From positions 4,347 through 68,346 of the forward strand of contig JAVTVZ010000087.1 in assembly GCA_032229625.1 (NCBI GenBank): DNA of 64,000 nucleotides, in the 5' to 3' direction. The stretch's first letter is position 1. Every line of letters starts with the position of its first letter. A program made the position numbers and the translations under genes. This stretch comes from Kineosphaera sp032229625. GTDB lineage: Bacteria > Actinomycetota > Actinomycetes > Actinomycetales > Dermatophilaceae. This document shows positions 1 to 7,928 of this stretch, one piece after another. The notes under the pieces are model-generated. The model ran no database searches, had not been told where the DNA came from, and saw only the letters and a list, made by a program, of their open reading frames with translations.

Positions 1-295
1 GCAGCAGGACGCCGCCGACGAGCACGAGCGCGGCGTCGACGAGCTGCTGCGCGGGCATCTGCCCGGTCTGCAACGCCGTGCGCAGCGCCGCCCAGGCGCG
101 GGCCCCCTCGCGGCGCACGAGCCACGCGCCCAGCGCCGACTCGGCGAGCAGCAGGATGAGGGTGGGCCAGCCGCCGATGACCCGACCGACCTGCAGGATG
201 ACGAGGATCTCCAGCAGCGGCACGACGAGCAGGGCCACCATGACGAGGGTCAGGCCGCGCCCGGCTCGCAGGCCGCGTCCGGGTCGGGGGCTCAT
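1..295 (-). CDS. fxsA: FxsA family membrane protein, 3' end cut by the window
   Basis: This is the N-terminal ~98 residues of an FxsA-type protein; the rest lies beyond the window edge. The ATG at 295 overlaps the stop of the mannosyltransferase gene as ATGA, which implies translational coupling. Translation shows the family pattern: a first hydrophobic helix with VPLLEILVILQVG, then a second one followed by GAWLVRREG, then LQTGQMPAQQLVDAALVLVGG. FxsA was named for relief of phage exclusion in E. coli; its biochemical role is not established. It is commonly found beside lnt/ppm1 in actinobacteria. Confidence 0.85.
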   Translation of the reverse strand, partial: MSPRPGRGLRAGRGLTLVMVALLVVPLLEILVILQVGRVIGGWPTLILLLAESALGAWLVRREGARAWAALRTALQTGQMPAQQLVDAALVLVGGVLL

Positions 296-1179
296 GAGGC
301 ATCTCCGCTGCTGGTCGGGGTGTCGCGGGACGGGCGCGACCCGGGTCCGGATCGCACACTGTCGTGTGACGTCAACTGTCCGGCGCGGACGGCCTCGACG
401 AGTCGTCGCGACGCCTCCAGGCCCTGCCGGCCACGGTGGGTGGCGCCCCACCAGGCGATCCGGGCCATCGACTCGCGCACGATCGCGCCGCTCATCTTCG
501 AGACCCCGCTCTCGCGCTCGACGAAGGTGATCGGCACCTCGACGACCGTCAGGCCGGCGCGCACCGCCCGCCACGTGAGGTCGACCTGGAAGCAGTAGCC
601 CTGCGAGGCGACGTCCGCGAGGTCGAGGGCCCGCAGCGCGCTGCTGCGATAGAGGCGGAAGCCGGCGGTCGCGTCACGCACCGGCATCCCCAGCCACAGT
701 CGGGTGTAGGCGTTCGCGCCGAGGGAGAGCGCCTTGCGCCGCCGCGGCCAGTTGACGACCTGGCCGCCGGGCACCCAGCGCGACCCGATGACGACGTCGG
801 CGTCGGCGGCCGCCGCGAGCACCCGCGGCACGTCGATGGGCCGGTGGGATCCGTCGGCGTCGAGCTCGAGCACCGCGTCGTAGCCGCGCTCCAGCGCCCA
901 CGAAAAACCGTGCAGGTAGGCGGCGCCGAGGCCCGCCTTGGCGAGCCGGTGGATGACGTGGACGCGCGGGTCGGCGGCGGCGAGCTCGTCGGCCAGGTCG
1001 CCCGTGCCGTCCGGCGAGGCGTCGTCGAGGATGCACACGTCCACCTGCGGCGCGGCGGCGCGCACCCGCTGCACGATGCCCGTGACGTTGTCCCGCTCGT
1101 TGTAGGTCGGGATGAGCACGACGACACGCTCCAGCGGCGGCCGCTGCCGGTGGGGCGGGGGCGTCGGCTGGTCGGTCAT
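292..1179 (-). CDS. ppm1: Polyprenol monophosphomannose synthase (GT2 family)
   Basis: 295 aa. A GT2-fold enzyme that transfers mannose from GDP-mannose to polyprenyl phosphate at the inner face of the membrane, giving the donor for lipoglycan and protein mannosylation. Seen: IPTYNERDN at about 23-31, DDASPDG at 52-58, and the metal/nucleotide motif ELDADGSHRP around 105-114; no membrane helices, as expected for the free catalytic domain. In mycobacteria this domain can be fused to Lnt; here it is a separate gene 81 bp downstream of lnt. The ATG at 1179 has a strong Shine-Dalgarno (GGAGGAG, 1183-1189). It ends in an ATGA overlap with fxsA. Confidence 0.9.
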   Translation of the reverse strand: MTDQPTPPPHRQRPPLERVVVLIPTYNERDNVTGIVQRVRAAAPQVDVCILDDASPDGTGDLADELAAADPRVHVIHRLAKAGLGAAYLHGFSWALERGYDAVLELDADGSHRPIDVPRVLAAAADADVVIGSRWVPGGQVVNWPRRRKALSLGANAYTRLWLGMPVRDATAGFRLYRSSALRALDLADVASQGYCFQVDLTWRAVRAGLTVVEVPITFVERESGVSKMSGAIVRESMARIAWWGATHRGRQGLEASRRLVEAVRAGQLTSHDSVRSGPGSRPSRDTPTSSGDAS

Positions 1180-1196
1180 CGGGCTCCTCCGGTCAC

Positions 1197-1241
1197 TGCT
1201 GGTGCTGGTCTGGTGCTACTGGTGGTGCTGGTGGTGCTGGC
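1197..1241. repeat. CTG/GTG-rich trinucleotide repeat between lnt and ppm1
   Basis: A low-complexity run of CTGGTG-type triplets fills the middle of the 81-bp lnt-ppm1 spacer, just upstream of the ppm1 ribosome-binding site. No function is evident; such repeats are frequent at gene ends in this genome. Confidence 0.6.
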
Positions 1242-1260
1242 TTCGTCCGTGCTGATCGCG

Positions 1261-3039
1261 TCAGCTCGTCGGGGTCGGGTGCCGGTCGGCGTCGACGCCC
1301 CCGCTCCGGTCGTCGGTGTGCGGCGCCTCTTCCGGCGCGCCCGCCGCGTCGACGTCCTGTCGCGGGACGTCCCCTCGCGACAGGTCGCGTCGGCGGCGGT
1401 CGCCTCGCTGCCCGTCGTCCTCGCGCTCGCGCCGCTGCCGCACCCCGGCCACGAGCCGCAGCCCCAGCGCGAGGACGACGAGCGCGATCGCGAGCCACTC
1501 CGGCCACGCCCCCACCCGGGTGGCGATCGTCGGCTCGGTGCGCAGCGGCAGCTCACCACTGAGCACCGCCGAGGTGAACAACGCCGTCTCCTGGTGCGGC
1601 GTTCCGTCGGGGGTGATCAGCGCCGAGACCCCGACGTTGGAGATGTGCACGAGCGAGCGGCCGTGCTCGACGGCCCGCACCCGCGAGATCGCCAGCTGCT
1701 GCACCGACTCGTCGGTGAAGCCGAACGTCGCATTGTTGGTCTGCACCGAGATGAGGTTGGCGCCCGCGCGCACGCTGTCCCGCACGACGTCGTCGACGGC
1801 CACCTCGAAGCAGATGCTCAACCCCACGGCGATCTGGCCGCCCCCGGCCCGCGGCACCCGGAAGAGACCGACCCGGTCCCCCGCGGTGAAGTCGCGCACC
1901 ACGAGATCGACCTTGTCGGAGAAGAGCCGGAAGAACGGCCGATACGGGATGTACTCGGCGAAGGGCACCGGGCGCTGCTTGGTGTAGCGGTCGGCGATCG
2001 TGCCGTCGGGCAGATACAGCAGGCTCGAGTTCGACACGTAGGGGTCGGGCTCGGAGAGCACGGCCCCGACGACGACCGGTGCCCCGATGGCCGCGACGGC
2101 GCCGGCGATCACCCGGGAGGCGTCGACGTTGCGCAGCGGATCGATGTCCGAGGCGTTCTCCGGCCACAGCACGAGGTCCGGGCGCGGGGCACCGCCGGCG
2201 TCGTCCTGGGCCGCCGCCTGCCGGGTGACCGCGGCGTGGTTGTCGAGCACCGCGCGGCGCTGGGCGTTGAAGTCGAGCCCCGCCTGCGGCACGTCGCCCT
2301 GGATCGCCATGAGCCGACCCGTCGGCGTGCCGTCGCCGACGCCCGTCGGCACCGGGATCGTCAGCGGCGTCGCCAGCAGCGCCACCGCCGCAGTGCCCGC
2401 GCCCAGCGCCAGCCACGACGTGCGCGGGCCGCGGCGGCCGGTCGCGCGGGGCGGCCGGTCGACATACCGATGTCCGTGCAGGCGGGTCGCGACGAGCGCG
2501 GCGCAGGCGGCGAGGCAGGCTCCGGTCAGCGCCACGGCGAAGGTGACCCCGGGCGCCCCGGCGAGCGCCGCGACCCGCACGAAGGGCGCGTCGGCCTGGC
2601 TGAACGCCAGGCGCCCCCAGGGGAATCCGCCGAAGGGGGTGTGCCCGCGGGCCCACTCCCCCGCGACCCAGACGAGCGCGACGGCCAGCGGACGGACCGC
2701 CGCCGAGCGACCGGCGAGCCGAGCGCGGGCGGCGGGGCGCGCGGGGCATTGCAGGAGGGCGCAGGCCCAGCCGATGAGCCCGAGATAGAGCGCCTGGAGG
2801 GTGACGAGCGCGAACCACGGGAAGCGCCCCACATAGACGCCCGACCACCACAGCAGCGGCCCGAAATACGTGTAGCCGGCGAGCAGGCCGAGCACGAATC
2901 CCTGCCCGGGGCGCGCGCCTGCGGTCGCCAGCGCCAGCAGACCCACCCCCAGCGGGGCGGCAGCCCACCACCCCAGCGCGGGGAAGGCGGTCCAGAGCAG
3001 GAGGCCGGCGACCAGGGCACAGCCGACACGGCGTATCAC
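1261..3039 (-). CDS. lnt: Apolipoprotein N-acyltransferase
   Basis: 592 aa integral membrane enzyme that N-acylates the lipoprotein N-terminal cysteine after signal peptidase II cleavage. N-terminal ~230 residues are hydrophobic helices; the C-N hydrolase (nitrilase) domain follows. The expected catalytic Glu-Lys-Cys are visible: E294 in LWPEN, K354 in YTKQRP, C410 in SICFE, with the supporting Glu361 in VPFAEY. The last ~60 residues after the final helix are charged and probably disordered. GTG start at 3039; a TAGCCT box ends 6 nt upstream, which fits a leaderless transcript. It heads the lnt-ppm1-fxsA operon and its client lipoproteins in this window include the FKBP lipoprotein and the small lipoprotein at 53211. 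Confidence 0.9.
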   Translation of the reverse strand: MIRRVGCALVAGLLLWTAFPALGWWAAAPLGVGLLALATAGARPGQGFVLGLLAGYTYFGPLLWWSGVYVGRFPWFALVTLQALYLGLIGWACALLQCPARPAARARLAGRSAAVRPLAVALVWVAGEWARGHTPFGGFPWGRLAFSQADAPFVRVAALAGAPGVTFAVALTGACLAACAALVATRLHGHRYVDRPPRATGRRGPRTSWLALGAGTAAVALLATPLTIPVPTGVGDGTPTGRLMAIQGDVPQAGLDFNAQRRAVLDNHAAVTRQAAAQDDAGGAPRPDLVLWPENASDIDPLRNVDASRVIAGAVAAIGAPVVVGAVLSEPDPYVSNSSLLYLPDGTIADRYTKQRPVPFAEYIPYRPFFRLFSDKVDLVVRDFTAGDRVGLFRVPRAGGGQIAVGLSICFEVAVDDVVRDSVRAGANLISVQTNNATFGFTDESVQQLAISRVRAVEHGRSLVHISNVGVSALITPDGTPHQETALFTSAVLSGELPLRTEPTIATRVGAWPEWLAIALVVLALGLRLVAGVRQRREREDDGQRGDRRRRDLSRGDVPRQDVDAAGAPEEAPHTDDRSGGVDADRHPTPTS

Positions 3040-3171
3040 TCAGCCAGGCTAGGCCATGTGTGGCACGGCGACCCCACGGTGCCGGCGGCGGGCGCGACGC
3101 GCGCCGACCACGAGGCGCCCAGCGGGGCTGCCCGGGGCGGCCGGGACCGGGCGGCCCGTCGGTGTGCGGCG

Positions 3172-3266
3172 AAAAATATGACAAGGCCCGCACGCCGTTG
3201 GGGCCAGACTCGACGCCACCAGGTGGGTCTGGCGAGTCTGTTTTCTACTGGGCGGACGGGCCTTGT
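3172..3266 (-). terminator. Nested hairpin with T-run (minus strand)
   Basis: On the minus strand the arms 3257-3266 and 3181-3190 are perfect 10-bp complements (ACAAGGCCCG/CGGGCCTTGT), enclosing an 8-bp stem CAGACTCG/CGAGTCTG (3205-3212 with 3233-3240) and a CCACC/GGTGG tip. The outer stem is followed by CATATTTTTC, an intrinsic terminator tail that is rare in this GC-rich window. The inner stem read on the plus strand is followed by TTTTCT at 3241, so it may also stop plus-strand transcription. Confidence 0.65.
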
Positions 3267-3417
3267 GGGTCGACCACATGGGCGAACTTCGATGACCCTG
3301 GCAGCCTTCGCTCCCGAGACGTCCGGCGGATGCGGCGCGTGTGCCCGCGGCCGACGGCCGAGGCGGGTGGAGAGGGCTCCCAGAGCCACCGGAGACCTGG
3401 TGACGCCGGTGGCGACC
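3172..3417 (-). ncRNA. Candidate small RNA, ~245 nt
   Basis: Inferred transcript from the promoter at 3424-3451 to the terminator ending at 3172. Its body folds locally: CACCGG/CCGGTG near the 5' end, GGGTC/GACCC in the middle, and the terminal nested hairpin. It contains a 76-codon open frame (ATG at 3279, ending at 3049) that runs through the terminator and past it, has no Shine-Dalgarno and resembles no family I know, so a non-coding role is preferred. It does not match 6C, Ms1/6S, SRP, tmRNA or RNase P as I know them. Confidence 0.4.
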
Positions 3418-3423
3418 TCGTCC

Positions 3424-3451
3424 AAACTAACTGCCGTGACGGCAGTGTCAA
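3424..3451 (-). promoter_or_regulatory. Promoter with a perfect palindrome in the spacer
   Basis: Minus-strand -35 TTGACA (3446-3451), 16-bp spacer and -10 TAGTTT (3424-3429). The perfect 17-bp palindrome ACTGCCGT-C-ACGGCAGT occupies 3430-3446. An operator between -35 and -10 is the arrangement used by MerR-family regulators, though their spacers are usually longer (19-20 bp); a repressor is also possible. No regulator gene lies next to it. Confidence 0.5.
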
Positions 3452-3540
3452 GCTGGGTCTGACCTGCGCCGACGCCCCATACCCCCAGGTCATCCGGCGG
3501 CGCCGCGCATGGTAAGTAACTCGTGAGTTTTCCGGGCTCG

Positions 3541-3564
3541 CGGCGTGTCCTGGCCGACACGCCG
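3541..3564. terminator. Hairpin, possible terminator
   Basis: Perfect 9-bp stem CGGCGTGTC/GACACGCCG with a 6-nt loop, without a T-run. It lies between the candidate small RNA and the ybaK gene. Confidence 0.3.
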
Positions 3565-3767
3565 GGCACCCCTCAGTCCCGCGCGCAGGCGCGCGGGGCA
3601 GGCGCCTGACCTGGACGAATGTCCTTGAGCCGCAAGGCTGTCCGCGCATCGGGGAGGGCTGGGTGCGCGCCCTGCGACGCCGGCGAGCGCGGGGCTGCGC
3701 GGCGCGCGGCGTGGGCGGGCAGGGGCGGCGGCGCGGGCTCGGGCGCGGGGTCTGCCAGGGTGGTGGC

Positions 3768-4289
3768 ATGGCCCGTCGAGAACACCGCGAGCACCACCGA
3801 TCCGGCGCGGGAGGCACCCCCGCGACGGTCGAGCTCACCGCCGCGCAGGTCCCCTTCACCGAGCACGAGTACGAGCACGATCCGCGCGCCCAGTCCTTCG
3901 GGCTCGAGGCCGCGCAGGCGCTCGGGCTGGCACCCGAGGTCGTCTACAAGACGCTGCTCGTCGCCCTGGAGTCGGCCCCGCCGCCGGCCCTGGCCGTCGT
4001 CGTCGTGCCGGTCGACCGGCAGGTCGACCTCAAGGCCGCCGCGCACGCCCTCGGCGCGAAGAAGGCCGCGATGGCCGACCCCGCGGCCGCGCAGCGCAGC
4101 ACCGGCTACGTCGTCGGGGGCATCAGCCCCTTCGGGCAGCGGCGGCGGCTGCCGACCGTCCTCGACGACGACGCGGCCGGTCACGAGACCATCTACGTCT
4201 CGGGGGGTCGACGCGGCTACGACCTCGGCGTCGCCCCCGAGGATCTGCTGCGGGTGCTCGACGCGACCCTGGCGCCCATCTCCCGCTGA
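3768..4289 (+). CDS. ybaK: YbaK/EbsC-type Cys-tRNA(Pro) deacylase
   Basis: 173 aa from the ATG at 3768; the longer frame upstream is Arg-rich and unlike the family. YbaK-fold proteins hydrolyse Cys-tRNA(Pro) mischarged by prolyl-tRNA synthetase. Seen: ALGLAPEVVYKTLLVAL with the conserved Lys, VVVPVDRQVDLKAAAHALGAKKAAMADP, and the GGISPFGQRRRLPTVLDD signature. The length is typical of the family (~160 aa). It stands alone, followed 165 bp later by the exonuclease gene. Confidence 0.9.
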   Translation: MARREHREHHRSGAGGTPATVELTAAQVPFTEHEYEHDPRAQSFGLEAAQALGLAPEVVYKTLLVALESAPPPALAVVVVPVDRQVDLKAAAHALGAKKAAMADPAAAQRSTGYVVGGISPFGQRRRLPTVLDDDAAGHETIYVSGGRRGYDLGVAPEDLLRVLDATLAPISR

Positions 4290-4454
4290 GTCGCCCGCAC
4301 CCTGCCGCCCTCTCCGCGGCCCGCTCCGCCGCCTGCTCTGCCCACCAGGCTGCTGCCGCTCGCCGGGCCGGCTCCGGGTGGTGACTGGACACGCGGGCGC
4401 GCCGAATCGGAGGATGGCCGGGCCGTCCGCGCGTGCGGACCCGAGAGGGGACCG

Positions 4455-5408
4455 ATGACCGACACCCGCCCCGTGATGCTGCTCGACTCGGCATCGCTGT
4501 ACTTCCGCGCGTTCTACGGCGTGCCGGACCGGCGCGAGGATCCGGCGACCCCGCAGAACAACGCGATCCGCGGCTTCCTCGACATGATCGCGACGCTGGT
4601 CTCGGCCCATCACCCCGGCGGGCTCGTCGCCTGCTGGGACGACGACTGGCGGCCCGCGTTCCGCGTCGAGGCGATCAGCAGCTACAAGACCCATCGGCTC
4701 GCGGACCTGCCCGCCGGGGAGCCCGAGGCCGAGGCGGTGCCCGACGAGCTCGGGCCGCAGGTGCCGGTCATCGTCGCCTCGCTCGCGGCGTTGGGGATCA
4801 CCCGGCTGGGCGCGCCCGGCTACGAGGCCGACGACGTCATCGGCACCCTGGCCACGCGCGCCGTCGCGCAGGGCCGCCCGGTCGACATCGTCACCGGCGA
4901 CCGGGATCTCTTCCAGCTCGTCGACGACGCCGCCGGGGTGCGGGTGCTGTACACCGCTCGCGGGGGCGTGCGCGACCCCGACGTCGTCGACGAGGCCTAC
5001 CTGCGCTCGACCTACGACGTGGCCGGTGGTGACGCCTATGCCGACTTCGCGGTGCTGCGCGGCGATCCGAGCGACGGGCTGCCGGGTGTCAAGGGTGTGG
5101 GGCCCAAGAGCGCGGCGACGCTGCTGGGCCGCTACGGCGACCTCGCGGGGATCCGCGCGGCGCTGGCCGACGGCGACCCGGGCATCAAGGGCGCGCAGCG
5201 CACGCGGCTGCTGGAGGCGGGCGACTATCTCGACGCGGCGCCCCGGGTCGTGCGCGTCGTGCGCGACATCGACCTCGGCGACCTCGGCGATGTCGACGAC
5301 GCGCTGCCGGCGCAGGTCGCCGACCCCGTCGCGATGTCGCGGCTCGCGCTGGACTACCGGCTCACGGGTGCCTTCACCCGGCTCGTCGCCGCGCTCGGGG
5401 TCGGCTGA
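4455..5408 (+). CDS. 5'-3' exonuclease (stand-alone PolA-type/FEN domain)
   Basis: 317 aa. Corresponds to the 5'-nuclease domain of DNA polymerase I without polymerase; likely removes flaps or RNA primers or trims recombination ends. Seen: N-terminal MLLDSASLYFRAFYGVP, the acidic metal ligands in CWDDDWRPAF, APGYEADDVIGTLA and IVTGDRDLFQL, then the helix-hairpin-helix GDPSDGLPGVKGVGPKSA. The ATG at 4455 has GAGGGGA 5 nt upstream. The homologue in mycobacteria (Rv2090) likewise sits near helY and the tat genes. Confidence 0.9.
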   Translation: MTDTRPVMLLDSASLYFRAFYGVPDRREDPATPQNNAIRGFLDMIATLVSAHHPGGLVACWDDDWRPAFRVEAISSYKTHRLADLPAGEPEAEAVPDELGPQVPVIVASLAALGITRLGAPGYEADDVIGTLATRAVAQGRPVDIVTGDRDLFQLVDDAAGVRVLYTARGGVRDPDVVDEAYLRSTYDVAGGDAYADFAVLRGDPSDGLPGVKGVGPKSAATLLGRYGDLAGIRAALADGDPGIKGAQRTRLLEAGDYLDAAPRVVRVVRDIDLGDLGDVDDALPAQVADPVAMSRLALDYRLTGAFTRLVAALGVG

Positions 5409-5438
5409 GCCGCACCCCGGCTCGGGCTGCGGGCCGCC

Positions 5439-6365
5439 TCATCCCGGCGCTCGCGGCGGCGCGAGCCGGCCGTAGCCGGCGCTCGTGCGCAACGTCGCGA
5501 TGAAGTCGCCGACGACCTCACCGGCCGACGCGGCGACGAGCGCCCCGACCTGCCGCGACGCGTGGGGATGGTCGATCGGCAGCTCCACGAGCGCGTCGTC
5601 CAGCGGCCCGGGCGTGCTCGGCATGATCGTCACGCCGACGCCCGCGGCGACCAGCCCCTTGGCGACGCGGGAGTCGTCGACCTGCAGCGTGCCCTGCGCC
5701 GGCACCGACTCCCACGACAGCAACTGCCGCACGGAGTCGTGCAGGCCGAAGCCGGGGGCGAGGATGATGACCTCGAAAGCGGCGATCTCCGCAGGCCGCA
5801 CCGGCCTGTCCAGCAGGGCCAGCGGGTGCTGCCGGGGCGCGACGAGCACGAGGGGCTCGACGAAGAGCGGGGCGACGCCCATCCCCTGGGGCTGCGGCGG
5901 GTCGGCGACGATCGCGATGTCGACCTCGTCGGCCAGCGCCTTGTCGATGCAGTGCTGCCGGGAGCCGTGCGCCAGGGAGAAGCGCACGCCCGGATGCCGC
6001 GCGCGGAAGCGGGCCACCGCCCGCGGCACGTAGGTCTCGCCGAGCACCGCCTGGAAGGCGATCGAGATCACCGCGTCGGCCGCGGCCTCGGTGCGCCGCG
6101 CCGCGAGCAGACCGTCGCCCAGCACCGCGAACGCCTCCGTCGCCGCACCCGCCAGCTGCCGGCCCGCGTCGGTCAGGACCAGTCCGCGGCCGTGCCGCCG
6201 GGTCAGCTGGGCGCCGACGCGCCGGGTCAGCCGGGCCAGCGCGCGGCTCGCCGAGGGCTGCGGCAGGCGCAGCTCGTCGGCGGCGGCGGTGACGCTGCCG
6301 GTCCGCGCGAAGGCCACGAGCACCGGCAGATCGGTGAGCAGATCCCGACTCTCCGCCTCATTCAT
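5439..6365 (-). CDS. LysR-family transcriptional regulator
   Basis: 308 aa from the ATG at 6365. N-terminal winged helix (about residues 12-70: LVAFARTGSVTAAADELRL and QPSASRALARLTRRVGAQL), followed by a LysR substrate-binding domain (about 95-295). It is divergent from the MFS gene with only 69 bp between starts, the usual arrangement for a LysR protein that controls its neighbour, probably an efflux or uptake carrier. A TATACG box lies 8 nt before the ATG. The inducer cannot be deduced. Confidence 0.88.
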   Translation of the reverse strand: MNEAESRDLLTDLPVLVAFARTGSVTAAADELRLPQPSASRALARLTRRVGAQLTRRHGRGLVLTDAGRQLAGAATEAFAVLGDGLLAARRTEAAADAVISIAFQAVLGETYVPRAVARFRARHPGVRFSLAHGSRQHCIDKALADEVDIAIVADPPQPQGMGVAPLFVEPLVLVAPRQHPLALLDRPVRPAEIAAFEVIILAPGFGLHDSVRQLLSWESVPAQGTLQVDDSRVAKGLVAAGVGVTIMPSTPGPLDDALVELPIDHPHASRQVGALVAASAGEVVGDFIATLRTSAGYGRLAPPRAPG

Positions 6366-6398
6366 GTCCTCAGCGTATAGGACGGCGACACTTTGGCA

Positions 6399-6428
6399 TT
6401 GGTCATATCTGCAGGGACTTCCTAACCT
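6399..6428 (+). promoter_or_regulatory. Promoter of the MFS gene, leaderless type
   Basis: TTGGTC (6399-6404), 18-bp spacer, TAACCT (6423-6428), then GTG at 6435. The start would be at or next to the first transcribed base, so translation is probably leaderless. The region is shared with the divergent LysR promoter. Confidence 0.4.
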
Positions 6429-6434
6429 GACGGA

Positions 6435-7814
6435 GTGACACCAACGACCCAGGACCCGCGGCACCCGACCCCGGACGCGCGCCGATACCGGCGGATGATG
6501 GCGGCACTGCTCGCCGCCGGCATCGCCAGCTTCGCCGAGCTGTATGCCGTGCAAGCGGTCCTGCCCGAGCTGTCCGCGACCCTCGGCGTCACCCCTGCCG
6601 ACGCCGCGCTCACCGTCTCCACCGCCACCCTCGGCCTCGCGCTCGGCGTGCTCCCGTGGGCGTGGGCCGCCGACCGGCTCGGCCGCCTGCGCTCGATGAA
6701 GATCAGCGTCTGCGCGATGGTGGTCCTCGGGACCGCCGCGGTCTTCGCGCCGACGTTCGAGATCATGCTGGCCCTGCGCTTCCTCAGCGGCGCCGCCCTG
6801 GCCGCCGTGCCGGTGCTCGCCGTCGCCTACGTGCACGAGGAGCTGCACGGCGCGCGCGCCGCGGCCGCCGCCACCGCCTACATCTCCGGCACGACGATCG
6901 GTGGCGCCGTCGGGCGGCTCGTCGCCGGCCCGCTCGCGCCGTGGCTCGGCTGGCGCGGGGCGCTGCTCGTCGTCGGCGCCGGCAGCCTCGTCGCGGCCGT
7001 CACGTTCATCGTGCTGGCACCCGTGCCGCACAGCGACCGGCGCGACGCCGGCCGCGACGGTGGCGGCGGAGTCCGCGCCGCCCGGCTGCCGCAGCTGCCC
7101 CGGCTGCGGCGCGCCCTGGCCGACCCGGCGCTCGCGCACATCTACCTCGCGGCACCGCTGATCACCGGCGGCTTCGTCGGCGTCTTCAACTTCCTGCAGT
7201 TCCGGCTCGGCGCGCCGCCCTTCGCGCTGCCCGCCGGGGTCGTCTCGCTCGTCTTCCTCGCCTACGGCGCCGGCACGATCTCCTCCCGGCTCGGGGGCAC
7301 GTGGCTGCCGCGCATCGGCTTCCCCGCCGTGTGCGCCCTCGGCCTGGGGACCATGGCGCTCGGGGTCCTCGCGATGCTGCCCGACCATCTCGGGCTGCTC
7401 GTGCTCGGCCTGGTGCTCTTCACCGGCGGCTTCTTCGTCACTCACGCGGCGGCCGTCGCCGCGACCGGCGCCCTCGCCGCGCCGGCGATCCGCGGGCAGG
7501 CCAGCGCGCTCTACACGATCGGCTATTACGTCGGCTCCGGCGTCGTGGGCTGGCTCGTCGGGCTCGTCTTCGAGGCGGCGGGCTGGACGCCCTTCAGTGC
7601 CGTCATCGTCGGGCTCATCGCGCTCGGCGCCGGGCTGCTCGTCACGACCCCGACCCGGCACGCCCCCGGCGTGACCCGGCCGGTGCGGCGCCCCGCCGCG
7701 ACGCCCACCGCCGCCGCATCGGCGGCGCCCGCATCGGCGGCGCCCGCACCCGCGGCGGACCGGCCCACTCCCCCGACCCGGCGACTCGCGGCACCGATGC
7801 CGAGCGGGCGCTGA
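6435..7814 (+). CDS. MFS transporter (YnfM/AraJ-like)
   Basis: 459 aa, about 12 hydrophobic helices. The MFS loop 2-3 signature appears as WAADRLGRLRSMK; SFAELYAVQAVLPEL in helix 1 resembles drug/sugar-efflux MFS carriers. The C-terminal ~50 residues after the last helix are Ala/Pro-rich with a 15-bp tandem duplication (SAAPA units) and probably form a cytoplasmic tail. The GTG at 6435 fits a leaderless start; an ATG at 6495 is an alternative. Most likely controlled by the divergent LysR gene. The substrate is unknown. Confidence 0.85.
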   Translation: MTPTTQDPRHPTPDARRYRRMMAALLAAGIASFAELYAVQAVLPELSATLGVTPADAALTVSTATLGLALGVLPWAWAADRLGRLRSMKISVCAMVVLGTAAVFAPTFEIMLALRFLSGAALAAVPVLAVAYVHEELHGARAAAAATAYISGTTIGGAVGRLVAGPLAPWLGWRGALLVVGAGSLVAAVTFIVLAPVPHSDRRDAGRDGGGGVRAARLPQLPRLRRALADPALAHIYLAAPLITGGFVGVFNFLQFRLGAPPFALPAGVVSLVFLAYGAGTISSRLGGTWLPRIGFPAVCALGLGTMALGVLAMLPDHLGLLVLGLVLFTGGFFVTHAAAVAATGALAAPAIRGQASALYTIGYYVGSGVVGWLVGLVFEAAGWTPFSAVIVGLIALGAGLLVTTPTRHAPGVTRPVRRPAATPTAAASAAPASAAPAPAADRPTPPTRRLAAPMPSGR

Positions 7815-7928
7815 CCAGAGGCACGTCGACACCACGGGCGCCTCGGGTCGATACCGCAGGTGCGCAGCCGCGGAAATCACCGAGTGCCCCGTGACAATCG
7901 CAGGGTCGGGTCGGGGTAGGACTGGGCC

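Larger units (their letters stand above)
3040..3767. other. Gene-free stretch between divergent lnt and ybaK genes
   Basis: About 730 bp without a convincing gene. Open frames exist on both strands, but they show no recognisable domain, no Shine-Dalgarno and run through strong hairpins. The stretch holds a minus-strand promoter-like site with a palindromic spacer (3424-3451), a nested hairpin followed by a T-run on the minus strand (3172-3266) and a second hairpin at 3541-3564. I found no RNase P, tmRNA or SRP RNA signature on either strand. Confidence 0.6.

Noticed and set aside
3049..3279. 76-codon ORF starting MWSTHKARP in the lnt-ybaK space
   Set aside because: No Shine-Dalgarno, runs through the hairpin terminator, and has no recognisable similarity; I kept only the RNA hypothesis.
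3040..3767. RNase P RNA, tmRNA or SRP RNA in the gene-free stretch
   Set aside because: None of their conserved core sequences (such as GAGGAAAGTC, the tmRNA tRNA-like end or the SRP GGAAG loop) is present on either strand.
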